64,000 bases of DNA, taken from positions 1 to 64,000 of the forward strand of contig JAHBYP010000008.1 in the NCBI GenBank assembly GCA_019635875.1. The letters run 5' to 3'. Source of the stretch: Alphaproteobacteria bacterium (GTDB taxonomy: Bacteria; Pseudomonadota; Alphaproteobacteria; Reyranellales; Reyranellaceae). Below, one piece after another: positions 8,614 to 17,000 of this stretch. Under the pieces are notes generated by a model that searched no databases, had not been told where the DNA came from, and saw only the letters and a list, made by a program, of their open reading frames with translations. Each line of letters starts with the position of its first letter. Within the stretch, counting starts at the first letter, position 1. Position numbers and translations under genes: made by a program.

Positions 8614-10584
8614 TCACGGCCGCTCGTCCGCCTGATTGCCTTTGGCGACGTGCAGCAGCAGCAGCGGTGCGCTCGCCGCCCAGGCCTGCGGGCTGCAGGC
8701 GCCGGGATAGGGCGTCGGCCCCTGCCCGTCGCGGCGCGCATCGCCGCCGAAGAGCTCGGGCAGACGCAGGCGCTTGAAATGCGCGGCGGCGGCGAACACC
8801 GCCTCGGACACAAGCGCCGCCTCGCGCCGGAAGCCGTAGCGCGCGAAGCCTGCCGCGATCAGCGCGTTGTCGTGCGGCCACACCGAGCCGTTGTGGTAGC
8901 TGCCCGGATCGTAGCGCGCCTCGCCTGCGGCCACGGTGCGGATGCCCCAGCCGCTGAAGCTGCGCTGTTCCATCAAGCCGCGCACGACCGCGGCGGCGCG
9001 TTCGGGCCAGGCGATGCCGGTGAAGAGCGCGTGGCCGGCGTTCGAGGCGCGCACGCGGCAGGGCCGCCGCTCACCGTCGAGCGCCGGCACGTAGGTGCCG
9101 AGCCGCTCGTCGAAGAAATGCGTGTCGAAGGCGCGGCGCAGGCTCTCGGCGCGAGCCTCGTACCGGTCCGCATCCGGCTCGCCCAGCCGGCGCGCGATGG
9201 CGGCGGCCGCGCGCCAGGCGGCGTAGACATAGGCCTGCACCTCGCAGAGTGCGATCGCGCCCTCGGCCAATGTGCCGTCGGCGTGGAAGACCGAGTCGGG
9301 GCTGTCCTTCCAGCCCTGGTTCCGCAGGCCGCGTTCGCTCTGCCGCTCATAGGTCACGAAGCCGTCGCCGCGGCTCTCGATCCACGCCAGCGCCCGCTGC
9401 ACGTTGGGCCACAGGCGGCGCAGCGTGTCGATGTCGCCCGTGCGCCGCAGGTAGGCGCCGGCGAGCATGACGAAGAGCGGCGTGGCGTCGACGCTGCCGT
9501 AGTAGCGGGCGAACGGCACCTCGCCCAGCGCCGCCATCTCGCACTGGCGCGCCTCGTGCAGGATCTTGCCCGGCTCGGCGTCGGCGGCGGGATCGCTGGT
9601 CGCCGCCTGCGTCGCCGCGAGGTGGCCGAGCACGCCGCGCGCGATCCCGGGATCGAGCCACAGCGTCTGCAGGGCCGCGATCAGCCCGTCGCGGCCGAAC
9701 ACCGTGTTGAACCAGGGGATGCCGGCATGGGGATAGGGACCCTCGGGCAGCTCGCTCACCAGCGTGTAGAGGTCGATGATGCCGCGCTGGACGACGGCGT
9801 CGATCGCGGGATCGGCGCACGACACCGCCGTCGCACGCGCCAGCGCATCGCGCAGCCGGCGGCGCGCCGCGCGGCGGGCATCGAAGAACTCCTCCTTCCC
9901 CCGGAGGGGGAAGGTGCCCGAAGGGCGGAAGGGGGATGTCGAAGACGAACGCAAGAGTCCGTCTTCGACATCCCCCTTCCGTCGCGCTGTCGCGCGCCAC
10001 CTTCCCCCTCCGGGGGAAGGCGCGCACTCGCAGGCGATACGGACGAAGAGCGAGCGATGGGTGTGCGGCGCGAGGTCGAGCTCGAAGCGCGCGCCGCTTT
10101 CGACCAGGCGCAGCGGCGGCGGGTCGAAGGCAAGACGCGTCGTGCGCATGCGCCCGTCGAGGCCGCGATAGGCGAGCACCACGTGGTCGGCGGCGATGCT
10201 GGCGGGCAGCGTCTCGCCGCGCCGCGCACGATCATGGCCGCGCACCTCGAAGAGGTCGGCGAAGTCGGCGGCGAAGGCGAGATCGAGCGTGACACGATGC
10301 GCCGCCGCGCCGGCGTTGCGCAGACGCAGCCGCTCGTGCAGGCAGTCCTGCCACACGAAGCGGATGCGGCTGAGCGCGATCTGCCGATGCCGCAGCGCCG
10401 TCAGCAGCAGCGTGTTGTCCTCGCTCGGCCGCGTGCGGGTCGTCCCGGGCGGCTCGCCGTCGATCGTCAGGTCGAGCCGCGCGAGATGGCGCGTGTCGTG
10501 GTGGAACAGGCCCTGCAGCGCGCCGGCCTCGTCGAAGACGGCGAAGCAGTCGTTGTGCTTGAGCGCGTGCGGGCTCTTTGCCAT
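8614..10584 (-). CDS. Glycogen-debranching-type amylo-alpha-1,6-glucosidase with an in-frame palindromic element
   Basis: 656 residues. The N-terminal domain (about 1-187) is the GDE_N_bis type (ALKHNDCFAVFD, FHHDTRHLARLDL, FAADFADLFEVRGHDR). The C-terminal (alpha/alpha)6 glycoside hydrolase domain has PWFNTVFGRDGLIAALQ, GWKDSPDSVFH and GSYHNGSVWPHDNALIAAG, as in family debranching enzymes acting on alpha-glucans. Between them, residues about 189-230 are translated from a complete family A element (9894-10020), giving a foreign Pro/Gly/Arg/Ser-rich peptide (SPGGGRWRA and FRPSGTFPLRGK). The frame is kept on both sides, so the enzyme may be functional with a surface linker insertion. There is no signal peptide; probably cytoplasmic. 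ATG 10584 begins the conserved domain. Confidence 0.87.
   Translation of the reverse strand: MAKSPHALKHNDCFAVFDEAGALQGLFHHDTRHLARLDLTIDGEPPGTTRTRPSEDNTLLLTALRHRQIALSRIRFVWQDCLHERLRLRNAGAAAHRVTLDLAFAADFADLFEVRGHDRARRGETLPASIAADHVVLAYRGLDGRMRTTRLAFDPPPLRLVESGARFELDLAPHTHRSLFVRIACECAPSPGGGRWRATARRKGDVEDGLLRSSSTSPFRPSGTFPLRGKEEFFDARRAARRRLRDALARATAVSCADPAIDAVVQRGIIDLYTLVSELPEGPYPHAGIPWFNTVFGRDGLIAALQTLWLDPGIARGVLGHLAATQAATSDPAADAEPGKILHEARQCEMAALGEVPFARYYGSVDATPLFVMLAGAYLRRTGDIDTLRRLWPNVQRALAWIESRGDGFVTYERQSERGLRNQGWKDSPDSVFHADGTLAEGAIALCEVQAYVYAAWRAAAAIARRLGEPDADRYEARAESLRRAFDTHFFDERLGTYVPALDGERRPCRVRASNAGHALFTGIAWPERAAAVVRGLMEQRSFSGWGIRTVAAGEARYDPGSYHNGSVWPHDNALIAAGFARYGFRREAALVSEAVFAAAAHFKRLRLPELFGGDARRDGQGPTPYPGACSPQAWAASAPLLLLHVAKGNQADERP
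9894..10020. repeat. Palindromic element family A, copy A2, inside a coding sequence
   Basis: A full family A element with both palindromic ends, lying wholly within the glucosidase gene and read through in frame. It has no stop codon in the used frame. It sits at the boundary between the N-terminal and catalytic domains, where an insertion is most likely to be tolerated. Confidence 0.92.
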
Positions 10585-10663
10585 GCCGTGTCGCTCTCCC
10601 TCGGCCGTCCGGCCGACGCTATACTGGGTCGGCCCCGATCAGAAGCCGGACGGAGGACGCGAC

Positions 10664-11032
10664 ATGGCGCAGTTCGATGCCGATACGCTGAACACCGTCG
10701 CCACCGTCAGGGAGCTGGCGATCCGCACCGCGCGCCATCCCGGGACATCGGTGGTGATATGGGCGGTCGTCAGCGACGGCACCATCTTCGTGCGCTCCTT
10801 TCGCGGCGGCGCCGGCCGATGGTACCGCGATCTCGCCGAAGGCGGCCGTGCGGCGCTGGAGGCCGGCGGGCGGACGCTCGAGGTCGAGGCGGTCCCGGTG
10901 CGCGACGAGGGCGCCATCGCGCGCGTCAGCGAGGCCTTCCTGCGCAAGTACCGGCCCAGCCCCTATGCCGAGGCGATGGTGAAGCCCGACATCCTGTCGA
11001 CCACGCTGCGGCTCGATCCGGCGGGCGGCTGA
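10664..11032 (+). CDS. DUF2255 family protein
   Basis: 122 residues of a small cytoplasmic protein. Blocks resembling DUF2255 are visible: VVIWAVVSDGTIFVRSFRGGAGRWYRDL, then a central beta segment and DEAFLRKY-like SEAFLRKYRPSPYAEAM. Such proteins resemble the nitroreductase/pyridoxamine-oxidase split-barrel in outline, but no reaction is established. ATG 10664 follows CGGAGGACGCGAC, a good ribosome binding site. It is divergent from the glucosidase gene with only 79 bp between, so the promoters are probably shared or overlapping. A caspase-like gene starts 70 bp downstream. Confidence 0.75.
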   Translation: MAQFDADTLNTVATVRELAIRTARHPGTSVVIWAVVSDGTIFVRSFRGGAGRWYRDLAEGGRAALEAGGRTLEVEAVPVRDEGAIARVSEAFLRKYRPSPYAEAMVKPDILSTTLRLDPAGG

Positions 11033-11102
11033 CGCCGATGCGATCATGCACCCGATGTGATATGTTTGCTGCAAAAGCAAGAGCACGGGGAGCGGTTGGG
11101 GG

Positions 11103-12848
11103 ATGGCTCGTCTCATTGTCGTGCTGACCGCGCTGATCGGGATCTGCGCGCAAGCGGCCTGGGCACAGAAGGAATCGCGCGTCGCGCTGGTGATCGGCAA
11201 CGGCGCCTACCAGAACGCCGAGCCGCTGCGCAATCCGGTCAACGATGCCCGCGCCATGGCCAGGGTGCTGCGGGATGCCGGCTTCGAGGTCATCCTGCGC
11301 GAGAACGCCACGCGGCGCAGCTTCGTCGAGGCGCTGCACGAGTTCGCCGGCAAGGTCACGCCCGGCGGCGTCGGCCTGTTCTACTACGCCGGCCACGGCA
11401 TGCAGGTGCGCGGGCTCAATCACCTGCTGCCGGTCGATGCCGTGCTCGCCACCGAGCGCGACGTCAAGTACGAGACGATCGACATCAACGATGTGCTGAG
11501 CGGCCTCGACGAGGCGCGCGCGCGGCTCTCGCTGGTGATCCTCGACGCCTGCCGCGACAATCCCTTCGCCCGCAGCTTCCGCTCGACCAGTCGCGGCCTG
11601 GCGCAGACCGACGCGCCGCGCGGCACGGTGATCGCCTATGCCACCGCGCCGGGCGACACGGCGGCCGACGGCGACGGCGAGAACGGCGTCTACACGGCCG
11701 AGCTCCTGAAGGCGATCGCCGAGCCCGGGCTGAAGCTCGAGGAGGTCTTCAAGCGCACGATCGACGGCGTGGCGCGCGCCACGGCCAACAAGCAGACGCC
11801 GTGGGTCAGCTCCTCGTTCCGCGGCGACTTCGTCTTCAATGCCGCCGCGGCCGCACCGCCGCCGTCACCACCGCTCCAGCCCTCACCGCCCGTCGCCGCC
11901 GCGCCGGCGCCGCCGGCGGCCGATGCGCAGACGGCGTGGACGACGATCGCGGCCAGCAACAACCCGGCGATGTTCGAGCTCTTCCTCAAGCGCTTCCCGA
12001 CCGGCGTCTATGCCGATTTCGCGCGCGCCCGGCTCGAGGAGCTGAAGACGGCCGCCGCGTTGGAGGAGAGGCGCCGCTCTGCCGCCGGTGAGGCTCGCCG
12101 CAAGGCCGATGCCGACGCCGCGCGGCAGGCTGCCGAGCAGGAAGCCAGGCGGGTCGCGGCGGCCGAGGAAGCCCGGCGCACCGCCGCCGCCGACGAGGCG
12201 AAGAAATCGGTCGAAGCCGTCGAGGCGGCGCTGAGGCTGGCCGACATCGACCGCAAGCGCATCCAGGCGGCGCTCACCGCCCGGGGCTTCGACACGCTGG
12301 GCGCCGACGGCGCCTTCGGCCCGCGCACGCGGCAGATGATCACCAACTGGCAGCGCAGCCGGGGCGAGCCGCCGACCGGCTATCTCACCGCGACCCAGGC
12401 GGCGCTGCTGACGCAGGAAGGCCAGGGCGCGCTGGCGAAGATCGAGGACGAGCGCCGCAAGGCCGAGGCCGAGCGCGCCAGGGCGGCACCACCGGCCCCG
12501 GCACCCGCGCCCGCCCGGCCGCAGCAGGCCGCCGCCCCTGCCGCCATCGCGCCGGGCGCGCGCGACGGCAGCTGGCGAGTCTCATCGTCATGTGTGGAGG
12601 CGCACTTCGCGAGCTTCACGGTCAGCGGCAGTTCGGTGAGCGCCAACATCCGGCTGACGGTCATCGGGCGACTCACTGAATACAGCACCACTGCGATCAG
12701 TGGCGCGGTGCAGGCCAATGGCAGTTTCGCCATGAGCCACACCCATAATCGGGTGACCGTCACCGGCACGATCTCGGCTACCGCTATCCAGGCTACAGTC
12801 GTGTTGCCCGAGCACGGCACGCGTTGCTCGCTTGTCGGAAGCCGCTAG
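11103..12848 (+). CDS. Caspase-like (C14) exported protein with peptidoglycan-binding-like domain
   Basis: 581 residues. Signal peptide about 1-21 (ICAQAAWAQ). The caspase p20-like domain (about 24-240) has catalytic His98 in YYAGHG and Cys150 in LDACRDNP. Then come a proline/alanine linker, a short segment NPAMFELFLKRFP, an Ala/Arg/Glu-rich predicted coiled coil (about 315-375), a peptidoglycan_binding_1-like unit (about 386-440, IQAALTARGFD... ADGAFGPRTRQMITNWQ) and a beta-rich C-terminal domain. The export and wall-binding modules place it in the periplasm or envelope. It is duplicated immediately downstream, where only the C-terminal domain differs greatly. The protease substrate is unknown. 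Confidence 0.87.
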   Translation: MARLIVVLTALIGICAQAAWAQKESRVALVIGNGAYQNAEPLRNPVNDARAMARVLRDAGFEVILRENATRRSFVEALHEFAGKVTPGGVGLFYYAGHGMQVRGLNHLLPVDAVLATERDVKYETIDINDVLSGLDEARARLSLVILDACRDNPFARSFRSTSRGLAQTDAPRGTVIAYATAPGDTAADGDGENGVYTAELLKAIAEPGLKLEEVFKRTIDGVARATANKQTPWVSSSFRGDFVFNAAAAAPPPSPPLQPSPPVAAAPAPPAADAQTAWTTIAASNNPAMFELFLKRFPTGVYADFARARLEELKTAAALEERRRSAAGEARRKADADAARQAAEQEARRVAAAEEARRTAAADEAKKSVEAVEAALRLADIDRKRIQAALTARGFDTLGADGAFGPRTRQMITNWQRSRGEPPTGYLTATQAALLTQEGQGALAKIEDERRKAEAERARAAPPAPAPAPARPQQAAAPAAIAPGARDGSWRVSSSCVEAHFASFTVSGSSVSANIRLTVIGRLTEYSTTAISGAVQANGSFAMSHTHNRVTVTGTISATAIQATVVLPEHGTRCSLVGSR

Positions 12849-12889
12849 GGGCGTCTGTTCCTGCCGCCGACACCGCTGATGAACTACCG

Positions 12890-12958
12890 CTGTCATCCCG
12901 AGCGCAGCGAGGGATCCAGGCGCCTTCACTGGATCCCTCGCTGCGCTCGGGATGACAG
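12890..12958. repeat. Family C palindrome, full copy
   Basis: CTGTCATCCCGAGCGCAGCG AGGGATCCAG and its inverted copy, with a short asymmetric loop (gcgccttca). It forms one long hairpin between the two caspase-like genes, and the same repeat lies at 41023-41091. It may insulate or terminate the first caspase transcript, although there is no T-tract. Confidence 0.85.
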
Positions 12959-13036
12959 GCAATCCGGACCGGCCCGCGCCCTGTGACCATGGGCCGGATG
13001 TGGTATTATTCGAGCGTTCACGGGGGAGCTTGGGGG

Positions 13037-14875
13037 ATGGCTCGTCTCATCTTTGTGGTGGTCGCGTTGCTCGGGCTGTGCGCACAGGCGGCCTGGGCGA
13101 AGGAATCGCGGGTCGCGCTGGTGGTCGGCAACGGCGCCTACCAGAACGCCGAGCCGCTGCGCAATCCGGTCAACGACGCGCGCGCCATGGCCAGGGTGCT
13201 GCAGGAGGCCGGCTTCGAGGTGATCCTCAGGGAGAACGCCACGCGGCGCAGCTTCGTCGAGGCGCTGCACGAGTTCGCCGGCAAGGTCGCGCCCGGCGGC
13301 GTCGGTCTCTTCTACTACGCCGGTCACGGCATCCAGGTGCGCGGGCTCAACTATCTGCTGCCGATCGACGCGGCGCTGGCCAACGAATACGACGTCAAGT
13401 ACGAGACCGTCGACATCAACGACGTGCTGGGCCGGCTCGACGAGGCGCGCGCGCGGCTCTCGCTGGTGATCCTCGACGCCTGCCGCGACAACCCCTTCGC
13501 GCGCCGCTTCCGGTCCACGAGCCGCGGCCTGGCGCAGACCGACGCGCCGCGCGGCACGGTGATCGCCTATGCCACCGCGCCCGGCGACACGGCGGCCGAC
13601 GGCGACGGCGAGAACGGCGTCTACACGGCCGAGCTCCTGAAGGCGATCGCCGAGCCCGGGCTGAAGCTCGAGGAGGTCTTCAAGCGCACCATCGACGGCG
13701 TGGCGCGCGCCACGGCCAACAAGCAGACGCCGTGGGTGAGTTCCTCGTTCCGCGGCGACTTCGTCTTCAACGCCGCCGCGGCCGCACCGCCGCCGCCTCC
13801 ACCGCCGCCTGTCGCCGCGCCCGCGCCCGTGCCGCAACCGCTGCCATCCACGACGCTCGAGCAGACGGCGTGGGCGAGCATCGCGGCCAGCAACAACCCG
13901 GCGATGTTCGAGCTCTTCCTCAAGCGCTTCCCCGACGGCGTCTATGCCGATTTCGCGCGCGCCCGGCTGGAGGAGCTGAAGACGGCCGCGGCCATGGAGG
14001 AACGGCGCCGCTCGACCGCCGCCAGCGAAGAAGCGCGCCGCAAGGCGGCCGCCGACGAAGCCCAGCGGGTCGCCGCCGCCGAGGAAGCACGGCGCAAGGC
14101 GGATGCCGATGCCAGGCGCGCCGCCGAGGAGGAAGCCCGGCGGGCCGCGGCGGCCGAGGAAGCCCGACGGCGCGCCGCGGCCGAGGAGGAGAAGAAATCG
14201 GTCGAGAGCGTCGAGGCGGCGCTGAAGCTCAACGACATCGACCGCAAGCGCATCCAGGCGGCGCTCACGGCGCGCGGCTTCGACACCATGGGTGCGGACG
14301 GCGCCTTCGGCCCGCGCACGCGCCAGATGATCACCAACTGGCAGCGCGCGCGCAGCGAGCCGCCGACCGGCTATCTCACCGCGACGCAGGCGGCGCTGCT
14401 GACGCAGGAAGGCCAGAGCGCGCTGGCGAAGATCGAGGACGAGCGCCGCAAGGCCGAGGCCGAGCGCGCCAAGGCGGCGCCACCGCCGCCGCCGGCCGCC
14501 GCGCCCACGCCGGCGCCGGCGGCCGCGCCGCAGGTGGCGACGATCGCCCCCGGCGGCGCCTCGTTCGACGGCACCTGGCTCGGCCAGATGTGCCGCGCCG
14601 GAGGCAATTGCGGTCCGGCCCGCGTGCAGATCTCGCAGACCCGCCTGAGCGGCACCGCCTCGGCGCGCGGCGTGACGCACAATTTCGAGGGCACGGTGCA
14701 GCCCGACGGCCAGGTGCGCGTGCGCTACACCGGCGTCGCCCCGCCGGGCAGCCCGATCGCCGGCCAGCCCTTCGACATGATCCTCAGCGGCACCGCCAGC
14801 GGCAATTCGCTGACGGCGCAGGCCACCAATGCGAGCGGCATGTCGTTCCGCCTGTCCATCCAGCGCGCGCAGTGA
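13037..14875 (+). CDS. Caspase-like (C14) exported protein, second paralogue
   Basis: 612 residues from ATG 13037, which has the same GGGGGATGG context as its paralogue; an upstream in-frame ATG at 12983 adds residues without signal character. Signal peptide to about residue 21; His97 in YYAGHG and Cys149 in LDACRDNP are the catalytic pair. The coiled-coil Ala/Arg/Glu region is longer than in the first copy, and the peptidoglycan-binding-like unit is nearly identical. The C-terminal domain (about 510-612) is unrelated in sequence, with two cysteines near its start (GQMCRAGGNCGP) and a beta pattern. It lies 10 bp upstream of a secreted protein gene and probably forms an operon with it. Confidence 0.87.
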   Translation: MARLIFVVVALLGLCAQAAWAKESRVALVVGNGAYQNAEPLRNPVNDARAMARVLQEAGFEVILRENATRRSFVEALHEFAGKVAPGGVGLFYYAGHGIQVRGLNYLLPIDAALANEYDVKYETVDINDVLGRLDEARARLSLVILDACRDNPFARRFRSTSRGLAQTDAPRGTVIAYATAPGDTAADGDGENGVYTAELLKAIAEPGLKLEEVFKRTIDGVARATANKQTPWVSSSFRGDFVFNAAAAAPPPPPPPPVAAPAPVPQPLPSTTLEQTAWASIAASNNPAMFELFLKRFPDGVYADFARARLEELKTAAAMEERRRSTAASEEARRKAAADEAQRVAAAEEARRKADADARRAAEEEARRAAAAEEARRRAAAEEEKKSVESVEAALKLNDIDRKRIQAALTARGFDTMGADGAFGPRTRQMITNWQRARSEPPTGYLTATQAALLTQEGQSALAKIEDERRKAEAERAKAAPPPPPAAAPTPAPAAAPQVATIAPGGASFDGTWLGQMCRAGGNCGPARVQISQTRLSGTASARGVTHNFEGTVQPDGQVRVRYTGVAPPGSPIAGQPFDMILSGTASGNSLTAQATNASGMSFRLSIQRAQ

Positions 14876-14885
14876 AGGCGATCGC

Positions 14886-15578
14886 ATGCTGAGCGGCGGC
14901 GTGCTCCGGGTCGCATCGTTCGCGCTGTCGATCCTGCTCGCCGCGGGCGTCGCGCGCGCGCAGGCGCAGACGCCGGTGGCGCTGGTCGAGGATGTCGTCG
15001 GCAAGCCTGAGGGCGTCGCGTTCATGGACTACGTCGCGCCCGGCCAGGTCATCGCGCTGGGGCCGCGCGACGGCATCGTGCTGGGCTACATCCGCTCGTG
15101 CTGGCGCGAGCGCATCCGCGGCGGCACCGTGCGCATCGGCCAGGAGCAGAGCGAGGTCACCGGCGGCGCCGTCGAGCGGGTGAGGATCGCCTGCGACGGC
15201 GGCCGCATGGAGCTCGCCGCGGAGCAGACCCGGCAGAGCACGGCCTCGGTGTTCCGCGATCCCGGCCGCCAGAAGCGCGCCGCGCTGCCCAGGCCGCAAT
15301 TCGTCCTGCACGGCCGTTCGCCGCTGATCGAGCTCGAGGGCGGCGGCGCGCTCAGCCTCGAGCGGCTCGACGCGTCGGGCGAGACGCTGATGATCGAGCT
15401 GCCGGCCGCGAAGCTGCTGCGCGGCGCCTTCGCCGATCTCGCCGATGCCGGCGTCGCGCTGACGCCCGGCGGCCTCTATCTCGCGCGCGCCGGCGAGCGG
15501 CAGCTGGTCTTCCAGGTCTCGGCCGACGCCGCGCCGGGCAAGAGCCCGATCGCCGGCCGCCTCGTGCGCCTGCGGTGA
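14886..15578 (+). CDS. Secreted protein of unknown function, partner of the caspase-like gene
   Basis: 230 residues. A hydrophobic signal (ASFALSILLAAGVARAQAQ) predicts export; the mature part has short beta-prone stretches with two cysteines (RSCWRERI and RIACDGG) that may pair. ATG 14886 is 10 bp after the caspase-like stop, so co-transcription and probably translational coupling are likely. No catalytic motif or known domain is recognised. The spacing suggests a substrate, inhibitor or structural partner of the exported caspase-like protein, which is inference only. Confidence 0.72.
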   Translation: MLSGGVLRVASFALSILLAAGVARAQAQTPVALVEDVVGKPEGVAFMDYVAPGQVIALGPRDGIVLGYIRSCWRERIRGGTVRIGQEQSEVTGGAVERVRIACDGGRMELAAEQTRQSTASVFRDPGRQKRAALPRPQFVLHGRSPLIELEGGGALSLERLDASGETLMIELPAAKLLRGAFADLADAGVALTPGGLYLARAGERQLVFQVSADAAPGKSPIAGRLVRLR

Positions 15579-15586
15579 TCGATTTC

Positions 15587-15705
15587 CCTTCCCCCGGAGG
15601 GGGAAGGTGGCGCGCAGCGACGGAAGGGGGATGTCTCAACAACTCAGGTGTTCGTCTTCGACATCCCCCTTCCGCCCTTCGGGCACCTTCCCCCTCCGGG
15701 GAAGG
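15587..15705. repeat. Palindromic element family A, copy A3
   Basis: A full element between the secreted-protein stop (15578) and the end of the convergent reductase gene (15709). Its right end lacks one G of the usual run. Confidence 0.9.
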
Positions 15706-15708
15706 GAT

Positions 15709-16410
15709 TCAGCGCGCGTTGGTCAGCTCATAGCGCAGCCACACCGCGCCGCCGTCGAGCACCTCGCAGCTCTTGAGCGTCATCGCGGTCAGCGGCGCGG
15801 GCGTGAACGGCGCGTCGGCAAGCGCGTCGAAGCTCGCCGAGACGCCCTTGCCGCCGTCGACCACCGGCTGGATGGCGATGCTGATCTCGTCGATCAGGCC
15901 GGCGCGCAGGAAGGCGCCGTTGGCGGTGCCGCCGCCTTCGACCAGCAGGCGCCGGATGCCGAGCTCGCGATTGAGGATCTCCAGCGCCAGGGCGAGGTCG
16001 AGCGTCTGCCTGCCGGCGAAGATGTAGGAGTGGCCCTCGGCGCGCAGGCCGGCGAGATGCGCGTCGCCCACCTGCTCGCCCAGCACCACGACGATCGGAT
16101 CGCCGCCGATGTCGGGCCGGCCCCAGCACAGCTTGCCATGCGCGTCGAGCACCACGCCGTAAGCCGCGGCGCCGCGCCGGGCGATGAAAGGCTCGCGCGG
16201 AATCGGCGGGCCGTCATGGGCGGGATAGGCCTCGCCCTTGCGCCGCGAGAACTCGTGGCCGGTGACGCGGCCGACCAGCCAGGCGTCGCAGCCGATGCGA
16301 TCGTGCAGCCTTTCGAACAACTCGCCATCGCTGCCCTCCGGCCGCCAGCGGCTGCGCCGCGTGCGCCCGTCGATGCTGCTCACCATGTGGCAGATGACGT
16401 GGGGTTTCAT
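15709..16410 (-). CDS. RibD C-terminal/dihydrofolate-reductase-fold protein
   Basis: 233 residues. The opening KPHVICHMVSSIDGRT matches the RibD reductase domain (normally 5-amino-6-(5-phosphoribosylamino)uracil reductase, NADPH-dependent). The distal LLVEGGGTANGAFLRAGLIDEISIAIQPVV is the characteristic glycine-rich strand-loop plus D-E motif. No deaminase domain and no other rib genes are near, so it may be a stand-alone reductase acting on another substrate. It ends four bases from a family A element and starts just before a family B element. Confidence 0.85.
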   Translation of the reverse strand: MKPHVICHMVSSIDGRTRRSRWRPEGSDGELFERLHDRIGCDAWLVGRVTGHEFSRRKGEAYPAHDGPPIPREPFIARRGAAAYGVVLDAHGKLCWGRPDIGGDPIVVVLGEQVGDAHLAGLRAEGHSYIFAGRQTLDLALALEILNRELGIRRLLVEGGGTANGAFLRAGLIDEISIAIQPVVDGGKGVSASFDALADAPFTPAPLTAMTLKSCEVLDGGAVWLRYELTNAR

Positions 16411-16427
16411 GCGGGCCTCCTCTGCGC

Positions 16428-16590
16428 CTTCCCTTCTCCCCGCGAAGGCGGGGAGAAGGTGCCGAGCGCCAGCGAGGCGGATGAGGGGCTTCCTCGCGCA
16501 ACGACAAACAGCGTTGTTGTCGAGACACCGCGAAGCCCCTCATCCGCCCTTCGGGCACCTTCTCCCCGCCTTCGCGGGGAGAAGGGAAGG
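16428..16590. repeat. Palindromic element family B, copy B1
   Basis: About 160 bp. Each end is an imperfect palindrome (TTCTCCCCGCGAAGGCGGGG followed by AGAAGG), and the inner arms pair (GATGAGGGGCTTC and GAAGCCCCTCATC). It is larger than family A but built the same way. It lies between the divergently and convergently read neighbours at 16410 and 16628. Confidence 0.88.
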
Positions 16591-16627
16591 CTACCCCAGC
16601 TTGATCACTTCAGCGCGGGCAGTCCGT

Positions 16628-16921
16628 TCAGCAGCGTTGCGGCGGCGGCTGGTGGCCGGCGGGTCGGTCGGGGTACCAGACGCGGCATTCGCCCGGTGGC
16701 GGCAGGTGGCCGGGCGGGATCGGCGTCGGCGCCGCGTAGTGCGGCTGCGGCACCGCCACGTAGGGGGCGGGGACGACGATGGTGGGCGCCGGCACGACGA
16801 TGACGGGCGCCGGCGCGCGGTGGCGGCGGCCCTGTCCGCTCTCGTCCTTCCACGGGTCGGCGGCGGCGAGCGTCGGCACGGCAAACGCAGCGACGGCGAG
16901 GATGGAGAAGATGCTGCGCAT
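16628..16921 (-). CDS. Small exported proline-rich protein
   Basis: 97 residues from ATG 16921 with GGGAGGTCTCC upstream. Signal peptide about 1-20 (FSILAVAAFAVPTLAAAD). The mature region is rich in Pro/Val/Ala and ends in PPGHLPPPGECRVWYPDRPAG and PPP. That end resembles a conserved tail seen in many small proteobacterial envelope proteins (GHLPPPGxCRxWxPxxPxGxQPPP). Function unknown; extracytoplasmic location inferred. The longer in-frame upstream start lacks a signal and is rejected. Confidence 0.65.
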   Translation of the reverse strand: MRSIFSILAVAAFAVPTLAAADPWKDESGQGRRHRAPAPVIVVPAPTIVVPAPYVAVPQPHYAAPTPIPPGHLPPPGECRVWYPDRPAGHQPPPQRC

Positions 16922-17000
16922 GGAGACCTCCCGGCAGCGCGATTGATAGGCACCGTTCGTGGCGCCATTCGGGCAGCGCCAGCGCCAACGGCCGCCGGGA

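Noticed and set aside
16628..16921. Idea that the tail GHLPPPGECRVW derives from element A (which encodes GHLPPPGEG)
   Set aside because: The tail is part of a motif common to many small exported proteins and the DNA around it lacks the element arms, so the likeness is coincidental.
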